A stretch of DNA of 6,976 nucleotides, taken from Proteobacteria bacterium UBA6920. Its GTDB lineage: Bacteria > Pseudomonadota > Gammaproteobacteria > SG8-11. The stretch covers positions 6,282 to 13,257 of the forward strand of contig DKAS01000122.1 in the NCBI GenBank assembly GCA_002448875.1. The letters are read 5' to 3'. Position 1 is the stretch's first letter; every line of letters begins with the position of its first letter. Below are positions 1 through 6,448 of this stretch, in pieces. The notes beneath the pieces are model-generated. The model was not told the DNA's origin. It was given only the letters and a program-made list of their open reading frames with translations, and made no database searches. The position numbers and the translations under genes are program-made.

Positions 1-1192
1 CCAGGTTCGGCGTGAAATTGAAACGGCAGCCCAGACTCAGCCAGGTCCGGTCATTGTCCGGAATGCGCGCCGTGCGCTGTGCGTCATCGGCAATGGGGCT
101 TTTGTCGAACGCCGTGCCGGTGCGCAGCAGCAGCCAGTCGGCGACGCGAAAATTGAAACCCAGGCTGAGACGGTAACTGTTGCGCCAGTTCTCGCTGTTC
201 ACCGTATCGCTCTGCCCGGAGCGGTGCGTGAAGCGCAGTTCGTCGAAACTTTCCCAGCCGGTCCAGGTGAAATCGGCCATGATGGCCAGGCGCGCGTCGC
301 TGCCATGATAGGCGCTGAGGGAAAACTGCGGCGGCAGGGTGATATTGCCGCGAATGCTGCTGTCCCTGTAGCGGTTGCCGCTTACCATGAAGGCTGCGGC
401 CTCAGGTACCGTGTATTCTGCCCTGCCTTTGAGTTTATGGTTGATCTGGGCGCGGTAGGCGGCGGCGAGCCGGGTGTGGGGCGCGGGCTTGAACAGCACT
501 CCCCAGTTGAAGGCGAAGGCGGGCAGGGTGGAGTCGTCGGCGGACAGGGTGGCGAGGCCGTCGCTCTGCTGCGGCAGCAGATTGGCCTGCTGGCAGGCAG
601 CGGCATCCTGCTCCAGCAGACACAGGGAACCGAAGTCGATGGCATTACTCAGGGTGATGCTGGCGTACTGAGCGTTGAAACCGGCGCCGACGGCCAGCTT
701 GTCAGTGAGGCGCAGCGACAGGCTGGGGTTGATGTCGAGGGTGGCCAGGGAGGTTTGCAGCGCATGGTAGCGCCCCACCCAGGTGTCGTTGTACTGGGTC
801 TTCACGCCGAAGGGCGAGAACAGGCCGAATCCGAAATGGAGATCCTCGGACAGCGGTTCGAGATAATAGAAAGTCAACGTGCCCAGGGTCTGGCCGCCGT
901 CGTCGCTGCCGCCGGCCGCGATGCTCGAGCCCAGGTTGGAGAATTCGAACGCGGAATATGTCAGCTGGCCGCCCAGGTCGAACCTGGACTTGGCGAAATC
1001 GCTCATTGCCGCGGGATTGAAGCAAATGGCGCTGGCGTCCTCGCTGTAGGCGGCACCACCGGCGAAACTGTTGCCCAAACCACTGGCGCCCTGCTGCGTC
1101 AGGGCGAAACCGGCGGCCGGCAGCGATACGGGATGTAGCGCACATGCCAGGCAGGGCGCCAGCAGCATGCGTAACGGACGTTTCCTATCCAC
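1..1192 (-). CDS. fadL: FadL/OmpP1/TodX-family outer membrane transporter, 3' end beyond window
   Basis: This is an outer-membrane beta-barrel porin for long-chain fatty acids or other hydrophobic compounds. 397 codons are visible without a stop, and the C-terminal strands lie beyond the left edge (family about 420-460 residues). The start is GTG at 1192, preceded 8 nt upstream by GGAG and closed off by an in-frame TGA at 1211-1213. It gives a signal peptide with basic n-region DRKRPLR, cut near LPA-AGF (after residue 26). Counted from that cut, the NPA motif of the hatch domain falls at mature residues 33-35, the same place as in E. coli FadL. Other family marks are GASGLGNSFAGGAA (residues 35-48), WVGRYHALQTSLATLDINPS (about 138-157) and a late RIPDNDRTWLSLG stretch (about 376-388). 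Cys191 and Cys200 could form a disulfide. The family is certain. The substrate is not, because these organisms often carry several paralogues, so the symbol is family-level. Confidence 0.93.
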   Translation of the reverse strand, partial: MDRKRPLRMLLAPCLACALHPVSLPAAGFALTQQGASGLGNSFAGGAAYSEDASAICFNPAAMSDFAKSRFDLGGQLTYSAFEFSNLGSSIAAGGSDDGGQTLGTLTFYYLEPLSEDLHFGFGLFSPFGVKTQYNDTWVGRYHALQTSLATLDINPSLSLRLTDKLAVGAGFNAQYASITLSNAIDFGSLCLLEQDAAACQQANLLPQQSDGLATLSADDSTLPAFAFNWGVLFKPAPHTRLAAAYRAQINHKLKGRAEYTVPEAAAFMVSGNRYRDSSIRGNITLPPQFSLSAYHGSDARLAIMADFTWTGWESFDELRFTHRSGQSDTVNSENWRNSYRLSLGFNFRVADWLLLRTGTAFDKSPIADDAQRTARIPDNDRTWLSLGCRFNFTPNL

Positions 1193-1200
1193 TCCCGGAT

Positions 1201-1204
1201 CTCC
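1201..1204 (-). promoter_or_regulatory. Shine-Dalgarno GGAG that selects the GTG start of the FadL-family gene
   Basis: GGAG reads on the minus strand 8 nt before GTG at 1192. The next in-frame ATG (1168) has only a poorly spaced AGGA about 14 nt upstream. Starting there would also remove the basic residues DRKRPLR from the signal peptide. Confidence 0.6.
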
Positions 1205-1224
1205 ACTGCGTCAAACGCCTGCTC

Positions 1225-1253
1225 ATTCTACGCATTCACCTCGGCCATGGGAA
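1225..1253 (-). promoter_or_regulatory. Sigma70-like promoter of the FadL-family gene
   Basis: On the minus strand TTCCCA (1253-1248, 4 of 6 matches to TTGACA) is followed after exactly 17 nt by TAGAAT (1230-1225, 5 of 6 matches to TATAAT). Transcription would start near 1218 and leave a leader of about 25 nt before the GTG at 1192. I found no FadR-type operator here by eye. Confidence 0.5.
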
Positions 1254-1335
1254 GCCGACGCGGCGTCGATCCGGACGGAACTGGGTGCGTAGCAGCCAAT
1301 CGACGGCCTAAAGCAAAGGTGAATCCGGTGTGGAA

Positions 1336-1348
1336 CAGGCGTCGCCTG
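1336..1348 (-). terminator. Weak hairpin downstream of dapE
   Basis: CAGGC-GTC-GCCTG forms a 5-bp stem with a 3-nt loop about 30 nt beyond the dapE stop. A further CAGGC arm follows on the plus strand (1351-1355) and could pair alternatively. There is no clear T-tract on the minus strand, so intrinsic termination is doubtful. The 186-nt gap 1193-1378 otherwise holds only the promoter and ribosome binding site of the FadL-family gene. Confidence 0.25.
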
Positions 1349-1378
1349 CGCAGGCCAGGGGGGTCTGTCGCCGGCCCG

Positions 1379-2512
<1,134 letters not shown>

Positions 2513-2537
2513 TCAATCTTCTTGACGTTGGGGCGCC

Positions 2538-2566
2538 ATTATAGGCTGCCCGCGTGCCGGGGTGAA
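2538..2566 (-). promoter_or_regulatory. Sigma70-type promoter of dapE
   Basis: On the minus strand TTCACC (2566-2561, 4 of 6) is followed after 17 nt by a perfect TATAAT (2543-2538). Transcription would begin near 2531, about 25 nt before the TTG start. The strong -10 box contrasts with the weak translation signals of the gene. Confidence 0.65.
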
Positions 2567-2651
2567 GAATCCCGTGCCACTACCGATAGTAAAAGAAAGA
2601 TTGACTATGGCGATGGTTCGTGTGGCGCTCCGCGGCGCGAGACGGGTCACC

Positions 2652-2658
2652 GGAGGAG
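2652..2658 (+). promoter_or_regulatory. Strong Shine-Dalgarno GGAGGAG fixing the lipoprotein start
   Basis: GGAGGAG ends 9 nt before ATG at 2668. Longer in-frame readings upstream (for example from 2620) would place charged residues ahead of the signal sequence and have no comparable site. I found no convincing plus-strand -35/-10 pair in 2507-2651. TTGACT at 2601 lacks a partner at 16-18 nt, and GATAGT at 2585 lacks a good -35. Confidence 0.7.
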
Positions 2659-2667
2659 ACAGATCTC

Positions 2668-3153
2668 ATGACGGCGCAATCCCGCAAGCTTTTGATTCCA
2701 CTGGCCGCTTTTCTCGTGTTCAGCGCCGGTTGCGCCACCAAACCGGTGAAAATGTACGAAGGCAGTGAACTGACTCTGGATCGCGTCGGCGTCATTCAGT
2801 CCGCGGGAGCATTGAAGACCGTGTTGCCGAACTCCGCATCCGTTCTCGTGACCCATATCAATGGCAAAGCGACCCATTTCAGTGCTGGCAGAACCCAGCA
2901 GGCCATTGCCCTGAAACCCGCGGACTATGAAGTGCGGGTGCAGTTGTCCCGGCGCGTGGAAACGGTCATTGCCGGCAACCCCGTGGCCAAACAATATAAC
3001 GCGGATAAAATGCTGAAAATTAAGGTGTTGCCAGGACGTACCTACAGAATCATGGGCAGTCTTTTTCCGGAACATACCTTCCCCTGGTATGCCTGGGTAG
3101 AAGATGCGCAAAGCGGTAAGGTGATAGCGGGCACCAAACCAGTTAAACAATAG
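2668..3153 (+). CDS. Small outer-membrane lipoprotein of unknown function
   Basis: The product has 161 residues. The N terminus has a basic start (SRK), a hydrophobic stretch LLIPLAAFLVF (residues 8-18) and the lipobox SAGC with Cys22 as the lipidated residue. Ser at -3 is less usual than Leu. The residue after Cys is Ala, not Asp, so by the Lol rule it should be sorted to the outer membrane. The mature part begins with MYEGSEL...VGVI (residues 29-43), then a THINGK turn (about 78-83) and a late region ending in WYAWVEDAQSGKVI. This resembles small proteobacterial lipoproteins with a Y-x-G-x-x-L...V-x-V-I start, an I-[DN]-G turn and a beta-rich body. I know no defined function for them. The 77-residue gene follows after 58 nt on the same strand. 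The coding call is firm; the role is open. Confidence 0.9.
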   Translation: MTAQSRKLLIPLAAFLVFSAGCATKPVKMYEGSELTLDRVGVIQSAGALKTVLPNSASVLVTHINGKATHFSAGRTQQAIALKPADYEVRVQLSRRVETVIAGNPVAKQYNADKMLKIKVLPGRTYRIMGSLFPEHTFPWYAWVEDAQSGKVIAGTKPVKQ

Positions 3154-3162
3154 TTATTTGTC

Positions 3163-3175
3163 CCCGCGACGCGGG
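3163..3175 (+). terminator. Short GC hairpin after the lipoprotein gene
   Basis: CCCGC-GAC-GCGGG forms a 5-bp stem 9 nt past the lipoprotein stop and is followed by TTGGTTAT, a poor T-tract. It may be a weak or leaky terminator. The sequence CATAAT (3192-3197) just downstream resembles a -10 box for the next gene, but no -35 box lies at the right distance. Confidence 0.35.
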
Positions 3176-3211
3176 TTGGTTATGCTGGGTACATAATCAT
3201 GGGGAAACAAC

Positions 3212-3445
3212 ATGGAAAAAATACCCGAACCGGAGCGGCAGCGTATCCGTCAGGACTGTACCAGTCTGCAACGCTATAACTCCTCCCTGTGGGAGGGAGT
3301 GCATCCCCTGCTGGATCAAAAGGATCTGAAGCAGGTGATCGATACCCTGGAACAATCGGTGCCCCGCCTGCTGGCAGCCCTGGACGAAGCCTACCGCTAT
3401 ATCGATGCCATGGAACGCGATGCATCCCCGCCCGGCAACGCCTGA
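3212..3445 (+). CDS. Small hypothetical protein, 77 residues, predicted alpha-helical
   Basis: I do not recognise this protein. It is cytosolic by appearance, with no signal peptide or membrane segment. It looks like two or three amphipathic helices: residues 7-28 (ERQRIRQDCTSLQRYNSSLW), 31-54 (HPLLDQKDLKQVIDTLEQSV) and 53-69 (VPRLLAALDEAYRYIDAMER). A Pro- and Gly-containing tail follows. A coding origin is supported by codon use like that of neighbouring genes, ATG with GGGGA 6 nt upstream, and a terminator-like hairpin about 90 nt downstream. It may be co-transcribed with the lipoprotein if the hairpin between them is leaky. The single Cys16 is not part of a visible metal motif. A small helical adaptor or regulator is possible, but nothing in the sequence shows it. 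Confidence 0.7.
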   Translation: MEKIPEPERQRIRQDCTSLQRYNSSLWEGVHPLLDQKDLKQVIDTLEQSVPRLLAALDEAYRYIDAMERDASPPGNA

Positions 3446-3469
3446 CCGCCGTCCCGCATTTTCACCCTG

Positions 3470-3486
3470 GTACCGCACTGCGGTAC
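3470..3486 (+). repeat. 7-bp inverted repeat downstream of the 77-residue gene
   Basis: GTACCGC-ACT-GCGGTAC is a perfect 7-bp stem with a 3-nt loop, 25 nt after the stop codon. No T-run follows, so it may protect the 3' end, bind a protein, or add to termination together with the hairpin at 3534. Confidence 0.4.
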
Positions 3487-3533
3487 GCTGTCACCCTGGC
3501 GTAATATCTGCCTCCTGTCGCCATCTTTTCCCC

Positions 3534-3565
3534 CGCCCTGGAAGAGGGCGTTCGTTTGTCGTTTT
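3534..3565 (+). terminator. Rho-independent terminator-like hairpin
   Basis: CGCCCT-GGAAG-AGGGCG (3534-3550) is a 6-bp stem with a 5-nt loop, followed by a T-rich tail TTCGTTTGTCGTTTT (3551-3565). It would end transcripts from the lipoprotein and 77-residue genes. The tail overlaps the -35 box proposed for the Sel1 gene. Confidence 0.5.
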
Positions 3566-3585
3566 CCCGGCAAATCGGCTACACT
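3556..3585 (+). promoter_or_regulatory. Sigma70-like promoter of the Sel1-repeat gene
   Basis: TTGTCG (3556-3561, 4 of 6) and TACACT (3580-3585, 4 of 6) are separated by 18 nt. Transcription near 3592 would leave a leader of about 33 nt and would exclude the in-frame ATG-like starts further upstream. This fits the ATG at 3625. Confidence 0.4.
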
Positions 3586-3624
3586 CGGGAGCGGGGGAAG
3601 GGCAGCGGAGGCGGGGGCTGGCTT

Positions 3625-4803
3625 ATGAAATCATGGTGGACAGGTACGAGGTCGTCAGCGACGAACAGAGCTTCCGGGTACGGGAGGCTGGCGCTGGCTT
3701 GCGGTCTGTTGCTGGCGATCAGCGCGGTAGTAGCCGAGGATAGCGTCGGTGCGGCGCTGCAGGGTTTGACCCGGCAGGCGGAGGCCGGCGATCGTGAGGC
3801 GCAGTTTGCGCTGGCGCAGAATTACCTGCAAGGCAAGGGAGTGAAGAGCGATGCCCGGCAGGCGGCGCAATGGATGTTGCGCGCCGCCCGACAGGGACAT
3901 GGGCGCGCGCAATTTTTCATGGGCGTGATGTACCGCAGCGGTCTGGGCGTAGAAATCGACAACGATCAGGCCCTGCAGTGGTTCCGTCTGGCTGCCACCT
4001 GGGGTGACAAGGACGCGCAGACGGCCTATCGGGACATGAAAAATCGCCAGGCGGCGGGACAGATAGCTTCCCTGGCAGCCGCCGCCGAAGGCGGTGACAG
4101 CGAATCCGCCTATCAGCTGGGAAAACTGTATCTCGCCGGTGAGGGCAATGTGCAGCGTGATGCGCAGCAGGCGGCGCACTGGCTGCAGCAGGCGGCAGAA
4201 GCCGGTCATGTGGCCGGACAGTATGAGCTGGGATTGCTGTATCACAAAGGCGCCGCTAATCTGACGGCGGACGAGGAGCAGGCCCGCCACTGGCTGCAGA
4301 CCGCGGCCACCGCCGGGTCGCAGGAGGCGCGCGTGCTGCTCAAGGATATCAGTCGCGCGCAGCAGGCGACGGCACTCAGCAAGGGGGAGCAGATCCGGCA
4401 ACTGGTGCAGCGCGTGCCCTACCTGGATCAAGCGCAGCAAGGCGACGCCGAAGCCCAGTTTCGGCTGGGCATGATGTATATACGCGGTGAAGGTCTGGAG
4501 CGCAATTCACAAGCCGGTCTGCGCTGGCTGCGACAGGCGGCAGGACAGGATAACCGCCAGGCGCAGCTGGAGCTGGCGCAGTTGCTGGTGCGCGGTGTGG
4601 AAGTGGATCAGGACTACAACGAAGCGGTGCGCTGGTTCAGCCAGGCCGCGCAATCCGGCGATGCCGAGGCGCAATACATGCTGGCCAATCTGTACCGCTC
4701 CGGCCTGGGTGTGGAACAGAACAGCGCCCTGGCGCGCAAGTGGTATGAGGAAGCGGCGCGTCAGGGGCATGCCAAAGCCCGCTCCCGCCTGGGCGGCGGC
4801 TGA
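3625..4803 (+). CDS. Exported Sel1-repeat (TPR-like) protein
   Basis: The product has 392 residues. ATG 3625 follows a purine-rich GGAGGCGGGGG stretch. Residues 1-21 are polar and basic, residues 22-37 form a hydrophobic core ending in SAVVA, and signal peptidase I should cut after Ala37, placing the protein in the periplasm. Seven full Sel1-like repeats of 36-37 residues follow: 56-91, 92-127, 158-194, 195-231, 274-309, 310-345 and 346-381. Each has the A-x-x-x-L-G-x-x-Y...G-x-G-V...A-x-x-W-x-x-x-A-A pattern. They fall into blocks of two, two and three, each closed by a truncated repeat or linker (128-157, 232-273, 382-392). Sel1 proteins build alpha-solenoids that bind partner proteins, often in signalling, envelope stress or virulence. 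No catalytic domain is present and the partner cannot be told from the neighbours. Cys26 lies inside the hydrophobic core and is not a credible lipobox. Confidence 0.93.
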   Translation: MKSWWTGTRSSATNRASGYGRLALACGLLLAISAVVAEDSVGAALQGLTRQAEAGDREAQFALAQNYLQGKGVKSDARQAAQWMLRAARQGHGRAQFFMGVMYRSGLGVEIDNDQALQWFRLAATWGDKDAQTAYRDMKNRQAAGQIASLAAAAEGGDSESAYQLGKLYLAGEGNVQRDAQQAAHWLQQAAEAGHVAGQYELGLLYHKGAANLTADEEQARHWLQTAATAGSQEARVLLKDISRAQQATALSKGEQIRQLVQRVPYLDQAQQGDAEAQFRLGMMYIRGEGLERNSQAGLRWLRQAAGQDNRQAQLELAQLLVRGVEVDQDYNEAVRWFSQAAQSGDAEAQYMLANLYRSGLGVEQNSALARKWYEEAARQGHAKARSRLGGG

Positions 4804-4820
4804 CGCGGCGCCGCCCAGGC
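4787..4820. terminator. 12-bp perfect stem between convergent genes, bidirectional terminator candidate
   Basis: GCCTGGGCGGCG (4787-4798) and CGCCGCCCAGGC (4809-4820) pair perfectly around a 10-nt loop. The Sel1 stop codon TGA (4801-4803) lies in the loop, so the left arm encodes the last residues of that protein. The stop codon of the minus-strand peptidase is only 14 nt further on. No T-tract follows on either strand, so it may work with Rho or as a 3'-end barrier rather than as a classical intrinsic terminator. Confidence 0.5.
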
Positions 4821-4833
4821 AGACGTGACCGGC

Positions 4834-6276
4834 TCAGGGCGAGGCGATGCTGACGATATAGCGCTTGTAAAATGCCACCATGCGGGCCAGATCCTCGACA
4901 CTGATCCTTTCATCCACCCCGTGAATGCGATCCAGATCCGCCGCCGCCAGGTGCTGCGGACGGAAACGGTAGATATTCCTGGTGAGGCCGGCGTAGTGCC
5001 TGGAATCGGTAATGGCCACCAGCATATAGGGTGCCGCCGCGGCCTGCGGATACACTTCGCCGACAGTGCGCTGCAGACTGGCGAAGAATTCATTGTCGGT
5101 GCCGCTGACTGCTGACGGTGCCTGGGCCTCGTCGTCGGCCAGGATTTCCACCTGCGGGTCACCTATGGTTTGCGCCAGGCGTAGCATAACATCCTGCTGC
5201 GAGGTTCCCGGCAACATGCGGACATTGATAGTGGCCTGGGCACTGCTCGGCAGTACATTACTCTTGGTGCCGCCGCTGATCAGGGTGGCGACCGCGGTGG
5301 TGCGCACCGCCGCGTTGGCGGAGGCCTGTTTGCTCATCATGCGCAACACCAGCGGTTCGGTCAGCCACAGGTTCGCGAACACCGTACGTCGCCCCCAGTC
5401 CATTTCCGGCGCCAGGTAGCTGAACATGGCGCGGGTGGCCGGGTTCAACTGCGGCGGGAGGGGAGACGCGTCCAGTTGCGTCAGGGCCCGAGCCAGGCGG
5501 GCAATGGCAGTGTTGCCCGGCGGCATGGAAGCATGGCCGCCGGTGTGGGCGGTCCGCAGGCGGATGTCGGCGTAACCTTTTTCGGCGATGCCGATCAGCG
5601 CCACTGGCCCGCTCATGCCCGGCACCACGCCGCTGACGATGGGGCCGCCTTCATCTATGACAAAGGCCAGGGATTTTTCCCGGTCAGCAACAATGCTGGC
5701 CATGGCTTTTGCGCCATCACTGCCGCCGGTTTCCTCGTCGTGGCCAAAGGCGAAATAGAGGGTGCGCGCGGGGTGGAAATTCTCCTGTAACAATTCCTCG
5801 ACCGCCGCCAACAGCGCTACCACTCCCGCCTTGTCATCCATGCTGCCCCGTCCCCAGACAAAACCATCCTGCTGCGTGCCGGCGAAGGGAGGCAGTTGCC
5901 AGGCGGCGTCGGTGGCCGGTACCACATCGAGGTGGGCAGCGAACAATCCGGCGGTCGCCCGCGGATTGCTGCCTGACCAGCGCATCAGTCGGCTGTAGCG
6001 GGCAACCGGCGTGACGTCGAGGCGGGTGTGCGCGCGGGGAAATGCCTGCCGCAGATGCTGCAGCAGTTGGTCAAAAGTCTGCGGTGAACCGCCGGCGGCC
6101 AGCGACACCGTGCGGTCAGTGACCGCCTGCGCCAGCACGCCGCTGTAATCTGCTGCCGGGGCCAATGCCAGCGCTGGCGGATGGATCTGCCGGTTCGCCA
6201 GGGTCAGGGAATTGAAGGCCAGAATGCCCAGCAGTATCAGCAGCAGGGTGAGGACAACGACCGACAGTTTGCGCAT
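4834..6276 (-). CDS. Membrane-anchored M20 metallopeptidase, Gly-Xaa carboxypeptidase/PM20D1-like
   Basis: This is a di-zinc M20 hydrolase of the CPS1/PM20D1 type, which cleaves or forms amide bonds of small peptides and N-acyl amino acids. The chosen start is ATG 6276 (480 residues), since AAGGA sits 8 nt upstream. The ATG at 6285 would have AAGG directly abutting it. From the chosen start, residues 4-23 (after MRK) form a hydrophobic segment that should act as an uncleaved anchor or signal, placing the enzyme in the periplasm. Expected metal ligands are present: His115 and Asp117 (AAHLDVVP), bridging Asp147 (GRGSMDDK), catalytic Glu181 and ligand Glu182 (HDEETGG), Asp208 (IDEGG) and His427 (SRHYAG). 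The dimerisation-domain motif HTGGHASMPP is at 244-253. Asp as the fifth ligand and the greater length set it apart from DapE. Its own promoter and a structured leader precede it. The substrate cannot be deduced. Confidence 0.92.
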   Translation of the reverse strand: MRKLSVVVLTLLLILLGILAFNSLTLANRQIHPPALALAPAADYSGVLAQAVTDRTVSLAAGGSPQTFDQLLQHLRQAFPRAHTRLDVTPVARYSRLMRWSGSNPRATAGLFAAHLDVVPATDAAWQLPPFAGTQQDGFVWGRGSMDDKAGVVALLAAVEELLQENFHPARTLYFAFGHDEETGGSDGAKAMASIVADREKSLAFVIDEGGPIVSGVVPGMSGPVALIGIAEKGYADIRLRTAHTGGHASMPPGNTAIARLARALTQLDASPLPPQLNPATRAMFSYLAPEMDWGRRTVFANLWLTEPLVLRMMSKQASANAAVRTTAVATLISGGTKSNVLPSSAQATINVRMLPGTSQQDVMLRLAQTIGDPQVEILADDEAQAPSAVSGTDNEFFASLQRTVGEVYPQAAAAPYMLVAITDSRHYAGLTRNIYRFRPQHLAAADLDRIHGVDERISVEDLARMVAFYKRYIVSIASP

Positions 6277-6284
6277 GGCGTGCA

Positions 6285-6289
6285 TCCTT
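6285..6289 (-). promoter_or_regulatory. Shine-Dalgarno AAGGA deciding the M20 peptidase start
   Basis: AAGGA on the minus strand lies 8 nt before ATG 6276, an ideal distance. The same bases overlap the alternative ATG at 6285, which makes that ATG unlikely as the start. Confidence 0.65.
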
Positions 6290-6296
6290 GACGGTT

Positions 6297-6332
6297 AACG
6301 AGGGAGTCTGGAAGCGCCGCTGGCGCCTCGTT
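6297..6332 (-). promoter_or_regulatory. Structured leader element ahead of the M20 peptidase
   Basis: An inner hairpin GCGCC-AGC-GGCGC (6326-6314 on the minus strand) is enclosed by an outer 6-bp helix, AACGAG (6332-6327) with CTCGTT (6302-6297), leaving an 11-nt one-sided bulge (6303-6313). It sits between the predicted transcription start (about 6340) and the ribosome binding site (6289). It does not match any riboswitch class I recognise. Confidence 0.35.
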
Positions 6333-6346
6333 CAGGTCAAGGGCAG

Positions 6347-6375
6347 ATGATTGGCCAGCGCGCTCAGGCTGTCAA
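6347..6375 (-). promoter_or_regulatory. Sigma70-like promoter of the M20 peptidase
   Basis: On the minus strand a perfect TTGACA (6375-6370) is followed after 17 nt by AATCAT (6352-6347, 4 of 6 matches to TATAAT). The predicted start near 6340 leaves a leader of about 64 nt. One copy of the 12-bp direct repeat overlaps the -10 box and spacer. Confidence 0.5.
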
Positions 6376-6432
6376 GGCGGCGGACAGCGGGTGGACAGCG
6401 TCTGCTCATAGTGTATGCACTTGGCCAGCGCG
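6351..6432. repeat. 12-bp direct repeat TTGGCCAGCGCG, two copies 70 bp apart
   Basis: Identical copies lie at 6351-6362 and 6421-6432 in the 172-nt gap 6277-6448. The first overlaps the -10 box and spacer of the peptidase promoter. The second lies just past the stop codon of the FW-domain gene, inside an imperfect hairpin (CGCG 6429-6432, AAA, CGCG 6436-6439) that might help end that gene. It could be an operator pair or chance similarity in GC-rich DNA. Confidence 0.35.
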
Positions 6433-6448
6433 AAACGCGGCCGGCAGA

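Noticed and set aside
224..1138. Long open frame of 304 codons on the plus strand opposite the FadL-family gene
   Set aside because: Gly- and Gln-rich composition of an antisense shadow. The minus strand carries a full FadL signature across the same bases.
2562..2768. Plus-strand frame overlapping the lipoprotein start
   Set aside because: It lacks a ribosome site and family resemblance. Its second half is simply the lipoprotein gene read in another frame.
3556..3624. N-terminal extension of the Sel1 protein by 23 residues
   Set aside because: It would start inside the predicted promoter, would put a Gly-rich polar stretch ahead of the signal peptide, and has no ribosome site.
6332..6409. 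Short minus-strand frame of 25 codons between the FW gene and the M20 gene
   Set aside because: No Shine-Dalgarno precedes its ATG, and the frame overlaps the predicted promoter and transcription start of the peptidase.
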